From Alkalibacterium sp. (GTDB taxonomy: Bacteria; Bacillota; Bacilli; Lactobacillales; Carnobacteriaceae_A), in contig JAFIFE010000016.1 of the NCBI GenBank assembly GCA_020832185.1, positions 45,705-109,704 of the forward strand: a stretch of DNA of 64,000 bases, in the 5' to 3' direction. The notes beneath the pieces are model-generated. The model worked only from the letters and a program-made list of their open reading frames with translations, was not told the DNA's origin and did no database searches. Position 1 is the stretch's first letter. Every line of letters starts with the position of its first letter. The position numbers and the translations under genes are program-made. This document shows, in pieces, positions 36,368 through 45,787 of the stretch.

Positions 36368-36398
36368 AAAAAAGACTTCCCAACAGCATTGGGAAGCC
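36368..36398 (-). terminator. Terminator after the P450 / 29-residue gene pair
   Basis: GACTTCCCAA (36374-36383) / TTGGGAAGCC (36389-36398) with a 5-nt loop and a T run on the minus strand, 11 bases after the small ORF stop. Confidence 0.85.
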
Positions 36399-36408
36399 CT
36401 CATTTATC

Positions 36409-36498
36409 TTATTCGTCTTCAGATTGTTTTAAAGAGCCGCCTAATCCACCGATCAGGCCAATCACAATAAGAATGACTATTTTCCATGTTTTTTTCAT
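36409..36498 (-). CDS. 29-residue single-helix membrane peptide downstream of the P450
   Basis: A strong ribosome binding site (TGGAGG) lies 6 bases before ATG 36498. The peptide is MKKTWKIVILIVIGLIGGLG followed by GSLKQSEDE: two Lys, one Gly-rich membrane helix and an acidic tail. It starts 35 bases after the P450 stop and is followed directly by a terminator, so the pair is probably one transcript. A Gly-zipper helix such as GLIGGLGGS is common in small membrane proteins. Its function is unknown. Confidence 0.65.
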   Translation of the reverse strand: MKKTWKIVILIVIGLIGGLGGSLKQSEDE

Positions 36499-36533
36499 TT
36501 GGGCCTCCATTAAAGACATGTGTTAAAACCTTT

Positions 36534-37808
36534 CTAGCCAATAAACTCTATATTTTCAAGGATCATCCCGCTTTTAGGAATCGTTGGGACTTTGACCATG
36601 CTGTAAGCGAGGTCCTGATCAGGCACGCTGTAGCTTACTTTATTGATCAGATAATCTGTTACGATTTCCATCGCTCGGACTGTATTCCACTCTCCCGGGC
36701 AGCGGTGACCCGTGTTATAGTCGCCCCCACCTTGTGCAACGAGTTTCATCTGTACTTGATCAGTCGGGCTTGTGTGCCAGTCGCTGAAGCGTTCAGGATC
36801 AAACTTCTCTGGTTCATCCCAAATCCTCATGTCATGATTGGTCCCGTAGAAATCGAGGATCACTAATGTGTCTTTCTCAAATGAATAGCCATTCCACTCA
36901 AAATCCTTACGTGTGATGGCCCCATTAAATGGGAAAAATGGGTAATAGCGTCTGATTTCCTGAATAAACATATGAAGGTAGTAGGGATTATCCCCATTCA
37001 GCTTTTCTCTGATTTCAGGAAACTGGTGCAGACTCAATGCTGTAAAGGCAAAGTATATCGCAATGGCCACAGATGGACGCAGAACGTTCAACAGCTCGAC
37101 AGCTGCTGTTTTCAAGTCCATCAGTTCACCGTTCAGTTCTCTGTGCCAGGCTACCCTATACAGAGCCGTGTCTTCTTTGGGAGTGAGTTCACCGTCTCTT
37201 ACTTGCTGAATCAGCTCTTTATTCCATGATTCCGCCTGCTTGCGTCCGATTCGTCCTTCGATGTGACGGGTACTGACTGCCATTGGAGATTCGAACATAC
37301 TGACCAGCTGTTTTGTCCGTTTCTTTACATCTTTTTCCGGAAGCGGGACACCAGCCCATTCGCAGACAGCTTGAGTCAATATTTTCTGACTTTCTTCATA
37401 AAAGACGATCGAATCCTGAGTGATCCACTCCTTCGTCGCTTTCAACAAATATTTTTCAACCAGTTTTGCCCATACTTCGATACGTTCTTTTGACATCAAA
37501 TCCATAAATAGCTTCTTGCGGTGACGGTGAGCCTCATCATCAAGTCCCTGCACGCCGCCTTTGCCGAGTAATGTCGCTTGTGCGGGTTCCGGAGCAGCCC
37601 CTTCACGCTTGAATTTATCTTCATCGTAAAATAACGTTACTGCCTCTTCCCCACCCATAACGATGGCTTTCTCCCCTAGTAACCGGGTCTCAAATGCGTC
37701 TGACTTATATGCCTGAAGTCGATTAGGTGCATACATGTAGCCTTCTCTCAGCACCTTCAGCCCATTCTCTAATCCATCTTCTCTAGGAAAACTTCTTGTC
37801 GATTGCAT
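36534..37808 (-). CDS. CYP152-family cytochrome P450 (H2O2-dependent fatty-acid hydroxylase)
   Basis: The 424 residues match CYP152 length. The heme Cys is Cys370 in GHRCPGEW after the CYP152-specific QGGGDYNTGH. The substrate-carboxylate pair is Arg244-Pro245 in NVLRPSVAI, replacing the usual acid-alcohol pair. Gln87 occupies the position that is His in the alkene-forming OleT, so hydroxylation at the alpha or beta carbon is expected rather than decarboxylation. No redoxin partner is needed or present. AAGGAGGAG precedes the ATG. Confidence 0.92.
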   Translation of the reverse strand: MQSTRSFPREDGLENGLKVLREGYMYAPNRLQAYKSDAFETRLLGEKAIVMGGEEAVTLFYDEDKFKREGAAPEPAQATLLGKGGVQGLDDEAHRHRKKLFMDLMSKERIEVWAKLVEKYLLKATKEWITQDSIVFYEESQKILTQAVCEWAGVPLPEKDVKKRTKQLVSMFESPMAVSTRHIEGRIGRKQAESWNKELIQQVRDGELTPKEDTALYRVAWHRELNGELMDLKTAAVELLNVLRPSVAIAIYFAFTALSLHQFPEIREKLNGDNPYYLHMFIQEIRRYYPFFPFNGAITRKDFEWNGYSFEKDTLVILDFYGTNHDMRIWDEPEKFDPERFSDWHTSPTDQVQMKLVAQGGGDYNTGHRCPGEWNTVRAMEIVTDYLINKVSYSVPDQDLAYSMVKVPTIPKSGMILENIEFIG

Positions 37809-37881
37809 ACGTCTCCTCCTTATAGTGTTCTGTTACTACTAAGTATAAAAAAGGAGCCAACGGAATCGCAAATAATAGCCC

Positions 37882-38454
37882 TTACTTCCCTTGTTTCTTC
37901 ATCTCATCATATTCAGATTTCAATATTGAATAATACACATCATTAAACCACTCGCCTTGTTTCCATTGCGCAACGTGACGTAGAACCCCTTCTTTTTTCA
38001 TACCCAGGCGTTCCATTACTTTTCCGGAGACTCCATTGCGTTCATCGTGAAGAGCTGCGATGCATCCAAGTCCCAATGTATCAAATCCCAGTTCCAGCAC
38101 ACGATTGGCAGCCTCAGTCATGTAGCCGCTGCCTTGGTAATCTCTATTTAAAGTGTAGCCGATGAGCGCGCGTTTTTCACTGTCTTTTACTCTCAAGTCG
38201 ATCGTACCAATCAGTTTACCGGTCGCTTTCAGTTCAATCCCGAATTTACCTAAAGGGTCTTCGATGAAATAAGACACGATGGCTTCTTCAGTATCTTTCA
38301 GAGAAGTATGTCGATCAAAAACATAATAGGTTGTCTCCTCATCGCTCGCATAGTCATACATGTCTTCTGCATCTTTTAGTGTGACGGGTCTTAAAATTAA
38401 TCGCTGTGATTCAATGCGTGCATTTTTTGCCATTTTCACTTCTAAACTATCCAT
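37882..38454 (-). CDS. GNAT acetyltransferase, RimJ/RimL type
   Basis: ATG 38454 with AGAGGAG upstream gives 190 residues. The start RLILRPVTLKDAEDMYDYASDEETTYYV and the acetyl-CoA loop region DYQGSGYMTEAANRVLELGF are typical of the Acetyltransf_3 family, as is the end EGVLRHVAQWKQGEWFNDVYYSIL. It would acetylate an amino group of a protein or small molecule; the target is not determinable. It is a single gene. Confidence 0.85.
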   Translation of the reverse strand: MDSLEVKMAKNARIESQRLILRPVTLKDAEDMYDYASDEETTYYVFDRHTSLKDTEEAIVSYFIEDPLGKFGIELKATGKLIGTIDLRVKDSEKRALIGYTLNRDYQGSGYMTEAANRVLELGFDTLGLGCIAALHDERNGVSGKVMERLGMKKEGVLRHVAQWKQGEWFNDVYYSILKSEYDEMKKQGK

Positions 38455-38486
38455 TACTTCTCCTCTTTCCACTTCTCTTTTACGTT

Positions 38487-38515
38487 ATTTTAATATGTAA
38501 ATAATCAGAGCACAA
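38487..38515 (-). promoter_or_regulatory. Promoter of the acetyltransferase gene
   Basis: TTGTGC (38510-38515) and TAAAAT (38487-38492) are 17 bp apart. A dyad CACAATGCTAATTGTG (38511-38526) overlaps the -35 and may be an operator. Confidence 0.55.
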
Positions 38516-38585
38516 TGCTAATTGTGTCTTATTTGTTTCTAATCATTAGTTTATGAATTTTTTCAGAAACTTTCATGAAAATAGA

Positions 38586-38614
38586 TTGACTAAAAATCAG
38601 GTGAGGACTATAAT
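38586..38614 (+). promoter_or_regulatory. Promoter of the ZIP-like gene
   Basis: TTGACT (38586-38591) and a perfect TATAAT (38609-38614) are 17 bp apart, 46 bases before the start codon. This is one of the best sigma-A promoters in the window. Confidence 0.8.
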
Positions 38615-38659
38615 AAATTCGCTAGAGATTAAGTTACCTATTTGAAAGAAGGAATCATC

Positions 38660-39379
38660 GTGCCAATGACCAATTTATTAGTAGCCTTAGGATTTTCATT
38701 TATCCACTTGAGTTCGAAACATTTTAAATTACGTTTCTTTACAGTTAATCAATTCACATCCTTTGTTGGGGGAATTTCATTAGCTTATGTCTTCTTCCAT
38801 CTTATCCCAACAGTACAGTCATATGAACATGAAATCATGGAAACGTTCCACATCAATCAGCAAAACGCCTCTCATCTGATATTCGGCTCCATGCTGGGTG
38901 GAATCGTCATCTTTTATTTTTTAGAAATAGGATTAAAATCCTCCCGCCTGAAAGTGGCTAAAAGAGATTTTTCGACTTCCGGTGTTTTCTGGGCACATAT
39001 TGGCTCATATTTCTTATATAACTTTATTATCGGAATCTTACTTTCCAGCCAGCTATTTGAAACAACGTATACGGCATTATTCTACTTATTTGCTATCGGC
39101 GTTCATTTCCTTACCAATGACTGGGTCCTGCGTCACCACTTCGAAAGACTCTATGACCGTTATGGCTTGAAACTGCTTATGTCAGCAGTATTAATCGGCT
39201 GGGTCATCGGCTTGAATATTCATATTTCTCATACCTATATTGGTTTAATGGAAGCTTTTGTTGCTGGTGGGTTAGTGCTTAACGCTTTAAAAGATGAACT
39301 CCCTGCCTGCAGAGGAAACGGAATGACCTCTTTCTTTGCCGGTCTTGTAATTTATTCAAGTTTACTCCTCTTTATTTAA
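38660..39379 (+). CDS. ZIP-like polytopic membrane protein
   Basis: About 239 residues with seven or eight hydrophobic segments. The blocks FTSFVGGISLAYVFFHLIPTV and YIGLMEAFVAGGLVLNALKDELP resemble the metal-binding helices of ZIP transporters (a His in H-L-I-P, and Ala-Gly-Gly followed by acidic E-L-P), and His-rich loops occur (RHHFERL). The core metal motif is incomplete, so metal transport is only a suggestion. The start is GTG 38660 or ATG 38666; AGAAGGA lies at 38648-38654. Confidence 0.7.
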   Translation: MPMTNLLVALGFSFIHLSSKHFKLRFFTVNQFTSFVGGISLAYVFFHLIPTVQSYEHEIMETFHINQQNASHLIFGSMLGGIVIFYFLEIGLKSSRLKVAKRDFSTSGVFWAHIGSYFLYNFIIGILLSSQLFETTYTALFYLFAIGVHFLTNDWVLRHHFERLYDRYGLKLLMSAVLIGWVIGLNIHISHTYIGLMEAFVAGGLVLNALKDELPACRGNGMTSFFAGLVIYSSLLLFI

Positions 39380-39391
39380 TCGTGTATCTAA

Positions 39392-39485
39392 AAAAAGTAC
39401 TGGGACCTGATCAGTCGTTTCTCAGTTGAATGGATAACTCCATCCAGCTGGTAAACTCATTGATGCAGATTTCCCGGTACTTTTT
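39392..39485. terminator. Bidirectional terminator built as a 94-nt two-stem structure
   Basis: The outer stem AAAAAGTAC.GGGA (39392-39405) / TCCC.GTACTTTTT (39472-39485) is unusually far apart. Inside is a second 12-bp stem CAGTTGAATGGA / TCCATCCAGCTG (about 39423-39434 / 39440-39451). The convergent genes on both sides end here. The 66-nt interior is longer than a terminator needs and could be a small RNA. Confidence 0.6.
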
Positions 39486-39990
39486 ATTTTACAGCAAAAC
39501 GCTTTTTATCAGAAGCAATGATTCCCGTCACATCCCACTTCCATTTCAAGTCAGGTTTTTTCTTTAATCTGATCATCATGATAATGTAAACATACCAGGA
39601 GGCGTAAAGTAATGTAAATGATACAGTGAGTCGAATAACGTTGGTAAAGGTGTATGTAGCTGATGTCGCCTGGTTGAGTGTGTATAGAAAACCAGGTGTA
39701 GCCAACAGGGTGACAAGGAAATTCAAGGTGAACAGGAACATCATGTCTTTGACAAAATCGCTTAAAGAATAATTATATTTCACATCCATCAGGCCGAAAA
39801 TAATTAATTCGATAACTAGAATACCAGTGACCATGGTCATGATCAGAATATAGTTAAACTCAAATAAACTAAGTGAAAACCCAATAATAAATGCCGGCAA
39901 CTCCATAATCATCTTAAAGCGTCTGCGTCTGTCACGTTCTTCCAACTCATTGTATTTTAACAATTCTCTCACCTCATTCTCATTGTACAA
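39484..39990 (-). CDS. Four-helix hypothetical membrane protein
   Basis: The 168-residue product starts at TTG 39990 just after GGAGAGG. A charged N-terminus (ELEERDRRRRFKM) is followed by four hydrophobic segments (near residues 30-48, 50-68, 82-102, 118-140) and a basic C-terminus (RLKKKPDLKWKWD). No family is recognised. The last bases overlap the terminator structure. It is a single gene. Confidence 0.6.
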   Translation of the reverse strand: MYNENEVRELLKYNELEERDRRRRFKMIMELPAFIIGFSLSLFEFNYILIMTMVTGILVIELIIFGLMDVKYNYSLSDFVKDMMFLFTLNFLVTLLATPGFLYTLNQATSATYTFTNVIRLTVSFTLLYASWYVYIIMMIRLKKKPDLKWKWDVTGIIASDKKRFAVK

Positions 39991-40147
39991 TATTCCTCTC
40001 CGTTTATCTATACTCTTACTCTTATTTTTTTACTGACGTTCTCTTTTTTCTCCTCTGTCTGGACAGCTTACTTCTAGGAGATAATAGACAAGCCCAGAAG
40101 TCTATTTAGTATAAACATCCGGGCTCACCTCTATATAAAGTTTTTTT

Positions 40148-41455
40148 TTAAACTAATACATTTTCTTCAACAATCAATTTCTTTTCAATTGCTTTCTGAC
40201 GTAAACGGTCACGGAAATCTGGATGAGCAATGGCAATCAGTGCTTCTGCACGTTCACTAAATGTTTTTCCGATAAGTTCTGCTTTCCCATACTCCGTAAC
40301 GACTGTATCAACATCATTTTTAGAAGTTGAGACGATCGATCCATGAGCCAGTTCGGATACAATAGTAGAAATCGTATCTTTCTTAGCCGTCGAGTACAGA
40401 CAAATGACGCCTCTTCCATTTTTAGTCATACGCACACCTTTCGTGAAATCAGCTTGTCCACCTGTAGATGAATACAGCATGCCGCCAACTGATTCCGAGT
40501 TGCATTGTCCATAGAAATCCACCTCAACTGACGAATTGATTGAGACGAGATTATCTACTTTCGCAATGTTCACTGGACTATTCGTAACGTCGCATGGAAG
40601 CATGACGATATCCTTATTGTTATCCATAAATTCATATAGGCGTTTCGACCCAATAGCAAACGTTGATAGTGTCTGCCCTGGACTCACTGGGTTGTGCTTG
40701 TTTGTAACGACTCCCTGCTCGTATAGATCGACAATTTTGTCCGGCAGCATTTCACTATACACACCCAGATCTCTTTTATCCATTATACAATCCATAACGG
40801 CATTAGGCATCGATCCAAATCCAATTTGAAGTGTATCGCCGTCTTTGACAATATCCCCAATGATTTTCCCGATTTCCAGATCTTTGTCTGATAATGTAGG
40901 CGTAGGTAATTCAGGTAACTCCACTGTGTTTTCTACTAAAGCATCTACCTGGCTTATATGAATCGTATTCTTTTCTCCAAATGTCCGCGGCATATTTTCA
41001 TTTACTTCCAATATGATCGTTTTAGCGTGTTCGATCAGAGAGGCTACATATGAAGGACTGGTTCCAAGGGAGAAATATCCTTCTTCATCCATTGGAGATA
41101 CAGTCGCCATGATCACGGGATGGGGAGACCGTTTTAATAGTAAAGAAGGGATGTCTGAAAAGTGGTTAGGAAGAAAATCAATAAACCCTTCCCTGTAATA
41201 TTTACGGTCCGCTCCTGATAAGAAAATAGAGACTTGTTTCAGTTTGTGTGGAGAAATATCTAATGGCCCTGAGCTAGGCAGCATACGGTGCAGAAAATTC
41301 CCTTCCAGCTTCTCATTTTTCGGTATCGCTTCCAGTAACATCGGCGGCTCACCAGGATTGATTGGGAAAATAATTTCTTCTCCCGGATTCACCAGCTGTA
41401 CTGCTTCTTCTGGAGTCGTCAATTTCTCGGTATACATAGTCTTATAATCAGTCAT
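40148..41455 (-). CDS. Acetyl-CoA hydrolase / acyl-CoA:acetate (4-hydroxybutyrate) CoA-transferase
   Basis: The start is ATG 41455 after GGAGGAAAG (435 residues); the longer frame is not supported. Family blocks are visible: FPINPGEPPMLLEAI, IGFGSMPNAVM, INSSVEVDFYGQ (with the catalytic Glu that forms the glutamyl-CoA thioester) and GGMLYSSTGGQADFTKG. It would exchange CoA between an acyl-CoA and acetate or another acid, either releasing the acid end product or activating an imported acid. It is last in the thiolase operon. About 100 bases downstream hold only a weak hairpin (AGCCC/GGGCT near 40091-40124). Confidence 0.87.
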   Translation of the reverse strand: MTDYKTMYTEKLTTPEEAVQLVNPGEEIIFPINPGEPPMLLEAIPKNEKLEGNFLHRMLPSSGPLDISPHKLKQVSIFLSGADRKYYREGFIDFLPNHFSDIPSLLLKRSPHPVIMATVSPMDEEGYFSLGTSPSYVASLIEHAKTIILEVNENMPRTFGEKNTIHISQVDALVENTVELPELPTPTLSDKDLEIGKIIGDIVKDGDTLQIGFGSMPNAVMDCIMDKRDLGVYSEMLPDKIVDLYEQGVVTNKHNPVSPGQTLSTFAIGSKRLYEFMDNNKDIVMLPCDVTNSPVNIAKVDNLVSINSSVEVDFYGQCNSESVGGMLYSSTGGQADFTKGVRMTKNGRGVICLYSTAKKDTISTIVSELAHGSIVSTSKNDVDTVVTEYGKAELIGKTFSERAEALIAIAHPDFRDRLRQKAIEKKLIVEENVLV

Positions 41456-41494
41456 ATTCTTTCCTCCAATTTTGTTAGTAATCACTTATTCTAT

Positions 41495-42280
41495 TTACTG
41501 TCGATTAAATGCGGCTTTTGTCTTTTCGGTGAAGGCTGTCATGCCTTCTTTCTGATCTTCTGTTGCAAAGAGACCACCAAACAGCTCAGCTTCCATTTCC
41601 AGTGCATGACTCAGGTCCATTTCATACCCGCGATTAATTGCTTTCTTACTAGCCTCAATAGCTAATGGGGCTTGTTTTATAATCGCCTGAGCCATGCGCT
41701 CAGCCTCCGCTATCAGCTGACTTGCTTCAGTCACTTTGTTCAACAAGTTGATATTCAGTGCTTCGTTTGCATCAACTGTCTGAGCAGTATAAATCAGTTC
41801 TTTCGCTTTGCTGAATCCTACAATCCTGCTTAAACGCTGTGTTCCTCCGAACCCCGGTATAATACCTAATCCAACTTCCGGTTGTCCAAACTTGGCGTTT
41901 ACTGCACCGATGCGGACATCACATGCCATCGCAAGTTCACACCCACCTCCTAAAGCAAATCCATTGACGGCTGCAATAGAGGGTTGGCGCAAGTTCTCAA
42001 GTTTACTGAATACTTTGTTACCAAACGCTGAGAAATCGCGTCCTTCCAAAGCATTTTTATCTTTCATTTCTTTAATATCTGCTCCTGCGACAAAGGCTTT
42101 TTCTCCAGAGCCTGTGACGATCAGGACCTGAACCTCTTCATCTTTTTCAATCTCATCAAGAATGGCATTTAGTTCTGTTAACACTTGAGTATTCAGTGCA
42201 TTCAAGTTTTTAGGACGATTGATCGTCAATGTTCCGATGCCGCTGCTTGTGCTATAGTTCAATGTCTCATACTCTGTCAT
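41495..42280 (-). CDS. Enoyl-CoA hydratase (crotonase)
   Basis: ATG 42280 follows GAGGAG by 8 bases (261 residues); the TTG further upstream is rejected. The oxyanion hole AFVAGADIKEM and both catalytic glutamates (GGGCELAMACD and FGQPEVGLGI) are intact. It hydrates crotonyl-CoA to 3-hydroxybutyryl-CoA, or the reverse. It lies 11 bases from the 3-hydroxyacyl-CoA dehydrogenase gene and 39 bases from the CoA-transferase. Confidence 0.93.
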   Translation of the reverse strand: MTEYETLNYSTSSGIGTLTINRPKNLNALNTQVLTELNAILDEIEKDEEVQVLIVTGSGEKAFVAGADIKEMKDKNALEGRDFSAFGNKVFSKLENLRQPSIAAVNGFALGGGCELAMACDVRIGAVNAKFGQPEVGLGIIPGFGGTQRLSRIVGFSKAKELIYTAQTVDANEALNINLLNKVTEASQLIAEAERMAQAIIKQAPLAIEASKKAINRGYEMDLSHALEMEAELFGGLFATEDQKEGMTAFTEKTKAAFNRQ

Positions 42281-42291
42281 TGTTATGCTCC

Positions 42292-43143
42292 TCAACTGTA
42301 ATTGTAAAACCCGCTACCTGTCTTTCTACCTAAGCGTCCTGCTTCTACATATTTTTTCAATAATGGACAAGGACGATACTTAGAGTCATTAAACCCTTCA
42401 TAAAGGACCGTCATAATCGCTAAACAGACGTCCAGACCGATGTAATCAGCTAAAGCAATAGGCCCCATTGGGTGATTGGCTCCCAATTTCATAGATTCAT
42501 CCACTTCTTCCATAGAAGCGATTCCTTCATATACTGTAAAAATAGCCTCATTGATCATCGGAATAAGGACACGGTTCACTACAAATCCGGGAGAATCCGT
42601 TACATCAATTGCTGTCTTTCCTATTTCTTCACTTAATTTTAAAATGGTTTCTGCAGTATGATCGTCTGTAGTCAATGCGCGCGTGACTTCAACCAAGTTC
42701 ATCACAGGGACTGGATTAAAGAAATGCATGCCAATTACTTTCTCTGGACGATTTGTTGCATTGGCAATCTCTGTAATCGATAGAGAAGAGGTATTACTAG
42801 CCAGAATCGTTTCATCCGGAGCCAGTTCAGCTACTTTTTTGAAAATATCAAGCTTAATTGCCTTATTTTCAGTTGCAGCTTCGATGACTAACTGAACATC
42901 TTCAGCATCAGAGTAGTCAGTGGATAATTGAAAGCGGCTAATAATCTCGTCTTTTTCTTTTTCAGTTTTTCTTCCCTTAGTTACATCTTTCTCTAGACGT
43001 TTAATGATAGACAGTTGTCCTCTTGCCACAAATTCTTCTTTTATATCATTTAAAATAACGTCGTATCCATTTTCTGCCAGCACTTGGGCAATTCCACTTC
43101 CCATTGTGCCAGATCCAATGACCATAACTTTGCTGATTTTCAT
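42292..43143 (-). CDS. 3-hydroxybutyryl-CoA dehydrogenase
   Basis: The 283 residues have the NAD site [16 protein letters not shown] at the N-terminus, the catalytic His in [11 protein letters not shown], and [18 protein letters not shown] with the dimer-domain signature. It is single-domain, as in clostridial Hbd. It interconverts 3-hydroxybutyryl-CoA and acetoacetyl-CoA. Neighbouring genes supply the steps before and after. Confidence 0.94.
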   Translation of the reverse strand: MKISKVMVIGSGTMGSGIAQVLAENGYDVILNDIKEEFVARGQLSIIKRLEKDVTKGRKTEKEKDEIISRFQLSTDYSDAEDVQLVIEAATENKAIKLDIFKKVAELAPDETILASNTSSLSITEIANATNRPEKVIGMHFFNPVPVMNLVEVTRALTTDDHTAETILKLSEEIGKTAIDVTDSPGFVVNRVLIPMINEAIFTVYEGIASMEEVDESMKLGANHPMGPIALADYIGLDVCLAIMTVLYEGFNDSKYRPCPLLKKYVEAGRLGRKTGSGFYNYS

Positions 43144-43214
43144 AAATCTACTCTCTCCCTTTTTCCATATAATCTTTCACTGCTAATCATAAGTTATCTT
43201 TCTCTACATGACGC

Positions 43215-44333
43215 TTAAAGCCAGGTCCGTGCCAGTAAGACTCTCTGTGTGTCACTGCTGCCTCCGTATATTTGTGTGAGTTCAGCATCCCTTACATAAC
43301 GTTCGATACTGTTGTTCCTCATGAACCCATACCCTCCAGTTAAGTGCAGAGCGGTTTTAGCTGTTTCTACCGCAACTGTAGTGGCTTTTAGCTTCACCAT
43401 ACTATGAAGAGCAGACTCCATAAGATCGAAATGCTCTATCTTGTCCAGAAGGGCTTTTGCTGCACCCAATTCAGTATACGCATCGGCCATTTTGAATTGA
43501 TTGTTCGGAAGATCGATCAATCTATTGCCGAACTGACGCTCTTTTTGCATGTAGGTCATAGCCTGATCAAATACCCCTTCAGCTATTCCGATTGCCTGTG
43601 CAGCAACAAATAATTTATTATAATTTTTTATGGCATAGCAGGCATCTTCTCCTAAAGCTATCCCACCAAGAAGGTTTTCAACAGGTACACGGACCTGTTC
43701 AAATTTTAAAGAAGCTACGGGTAAGCCTCGTATCCCCATTTTCTCTTCCTGAGGACCAATAGAGAACCCTTTCATTTCAGGGTGAAGGAGAAAAATACCA
43801 TATCCTTCTTCTCCATTTTTAAATACCATTCGGCTGACAACTGAATAGACAGACGCTTCATTAGCATTGGAAATGTAATGCTTGCTCCCTGACAACTCCC
43901 AGAACCCCTCTTGTTCAATTGCCTTTGTGTCGATCTGAGAAAGGTCACTTCCCGATTCAAGTTCATTGAATGCATATGCACCCACTTGTTGTCCATTTAA
44001 AAGATCAGGCAGATACCTCTTCTTTTGTTCGTCTGTGCCATACATATAGATAGGGCTGATCCCAAAAGAAACCTGTGTCAGCAACACACTTGCTGTAGAT
44101 GCACAAACTGTTGAGACAGCTTTGATGACCGTCAGACTATCTTTTAAAGAGCCGCCCAATCCACCATTTTCTCGAGGGAATGGAATCCGCAATACGCCCA
44201 AATCAGAGAGGTAATCAAATGATTCTCTAGGAAAACATTCTGTCTGATCGTATTCCTTTGCTTTTTCTCTTAGTTCAGAATCTGCATAACGGTAAACGGA
44301 TTCTGTTATATCTGTTATCGAGCGTATTGCCAT
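43215..44333 (-). CDS. Acyl-CoA dehydrogenase with altered catalytic-base position
   Basis: The 372 residues have typical FAD/acyl-CoA blocks (YAFNELESGSDLSQIDTKA, RQFGNRLIDLPNNQFKMAD, LHLTGGYGFM). At the place where short- and medium-chain enzymes have IYEGTS with the catalytic Glu, this one reads IYGGSSD (Gly357). The alternative Glu site used by isovaleryl-type enzymes (in the helix KNYNKLFVAAQAIG) is Asn by my alignment. It may use another base, act on another substrate, or be impaired. It lies between thiolase and hbd. No etfAB is in the window. Confidence 0.85.
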   Translation of the reverse strand: MAIRSITDITESVYRYADSELREKAKEYDQTECFPRESFDYLSDLGVLRIPFPRENGGLGGSLKDSLTVIKAVSTVCASTASVLLTQVSFGISPIYMYGTDEQKKRYLPDLLNGQQVGAYAFNELESGSDLSQIDTKAIEQEGFWELSGSKHYISNANEASVYSVVSRMVFKNGEEGYGIFLLHPEMKGFSIGPQEEKMGIRGLPVASLKFEQVRVPVENLLGGIALGEDACYAIKNYNKLFVAAQAIGIAEGVFDQAMTYMQKERQFGNRLIDLPNNQFKMADAYTELGAAKALLDKIEHFDLMESALHSMVKLKATTVAVETAKTALHLTGGYGFMRNNSIERYVRDAELTQIYGGSSDTQRVLLARTWL

Positions 44334-44379
44334 TCTATTTCCTCCACCCTATTCTCTCTTACGTCGTACTCTTTCTGTT

Positions 44380-45561
44380 TTATCTTTCAACAACAACTGA
44401 CATGCCTTGTCCGCCACCAATACAAAGAGTTGCCAGACCATATTTTGAATCGCGTTTTTCCATTTCATGAAGTAGCGTGACTAAGATTCGAGCGCCACTG
44501 GCTCCGATTGGGTGACCTAATGCAATCGCTCCCCCGTTTACATTAACAATGTCTGTATTAAGCTCTAAATCTGTAATCACACTTAAGGCTTGTGCCGCGA
44601 ATGCTTCATTTGCTTCAATCAGATCCAGATCTTTGACGGTCAAGTTAGCCTTTTTGAGCGCTTTTCGTGTCGCTGGTATAGGTCCACATCCCATTATTTC
44701 CGGTTCCACACCTGCACTCGCATAGGACTTGATTGTAGCTAAAGGGGTTAATCCAAGTTCTTCTGCTTTTTCTCTACTCATTATAATGAGCGCTGCTGCC
44801 CCATCATTTAAACCAGATGAATTCCCAGCAGTAACTGACCCGCCTTCTCTTTTAAAAGCCGGTCTCAGTTTACCCATTGATTCCATGGTTGTTCCAAATC
44901 TCGGATACTCATCAGTGTCTATCTCTATAGAATCGCCTTTTCTCTGAGGGACATGAACGGGCACAATTTCTTCTTTAAAACGATTGTCTTTTATTGCTTT
45001 CTCAGCATTATTTTGACTGCGAACAGCCAGTTCGTCCTGCTCTTCTCTCGTAAAGGCATATTTTTCAACAATATTTTCTGCGGTGATACCCATGTGAATA
45101 TCATTAAAGGCATCCATCAAGCCATCTTTCAGCATGGTATCGACTATTTTCCCATCACCCATTCGCTTACCCCAGCGTGTATCTGGTAAAACATAAGGTG
45201 ACTGACTCATATTTTCTGTGCCGCCGGCTATCACCACATCGTTGTCTCCAAGTAAGATTGACTGAGCAGCCAAGGCGACTGTTTTCAAACCAGATCCACA
45301 TACTTTATTAATCGAAAAAGATGGTTTACTTTTAGGAATGCCGGCTTTTACCGCTACCTGACGAGCTACATTCTGTCCAAGCCCAGCACTTAAAACGTTC
45401 CCAAAAATAAGTTCATCTACTTCTTCCGGTTTAAGATTGATACGTTCCATTGCTTTTTTTACAACAAGCGCCCCAAGGTCTACTGCCGAGACATCTTTCA
45501 ATGCACCACCAAATGTTCCAAGTGGTGTTCTTACTGCTTCTACAATTACTGCATCACGCAT
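44380..45561 (-). CDS. Acetyl-CoA acetyltransferase (thiolase)
   Basis: ATG 45561 lies 9 bases after GGAGGAA (393 residues). The active-site Cys88 is in NKVCGSGLK, the His in [14 protein letters not shown], and the second Cys in [10 protein letters not shown]. It condenses two acetyl-CoA or cleaves acetoacetyl-CoA. It is the first gene of a five-gene operon (thiolase, acyl-CoA dehydrogenase, hbd, crotonase, CoA-transferase). A composite promoter module lies 70-140 bases upstream. Confidence 0.95.
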   Translation of the reverse strand: MRDAVIVEAVRTPLGTFGGALKDVSAVDLGALVVKKAMERINLKPEEVDELIFGNVLSAGLGQNVARQVAVKAGIPKSKPSFSINKVCGSGLKTVALAAQSILLGDNDVVIAGGTENMSQSPYVLPDTRWGKRMGDGKIVDTMLKDGLMDAFNDIHMGITAENIVEKYAFTREEQDELAVRSQNNAEKAIKDNRFKEEIVPVHVPQRKGDSIEIDTDEYPRFGTTMESMGKLRPAFKREGGSVTAGNSSGLNDGAAALIIMSREKAEELGLTPLATIKSYASAGVEPEIMGCGPIPATRKALKKANLTVKDLDLIEANEAFAAQALSVITDLELNTDIVNVNGGAIALGHPIGASGARILVTLLHEMEKRDSKYGLATLCIGGGQGMSVVVER

Positions 45562-45628
45562 GACCAATTTCCTCCAGTATAAGTTTAAACGGTTAAATGT
45601 AAGTTAAAGTGTAAGATGTAAAACGTGA

Positions 45629-45704
45629 GTGAAACGTTTACAACCTCATACTAGCAACCTTAATGACTATCGTCTACCAAGCATAAATTAAGCATTCTAT
45701 AAGT
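45629..45704 (-). promoter_or_regulatory. Composite promoter module of the thiolase operon (activator motif, promoter, cre-like site)
   Basis: On the minus strand, in order: ACTTATAG (45697-45704), GGTAGACGA ending at 45670, a -35 TAGACG (45671-45676), 17 bp, a -10 TAGTAT (45648-45653), then the cre-like TGTAAACGTTTCAC (45629-45642). The same elements recur at 48397-48473 and 49820-49886. Inferred: LysR-type activation from the upstream motif and CcpA repression at the start site. Confidence 0.6.
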
Positions 45705-45787
45705 TGAGCTAATACGTCGACTGGTGGTTATCCTTGTCACATATTCTTTTTTTCACAAAGTTATAATTTATACTTATTCTTCAGCAC

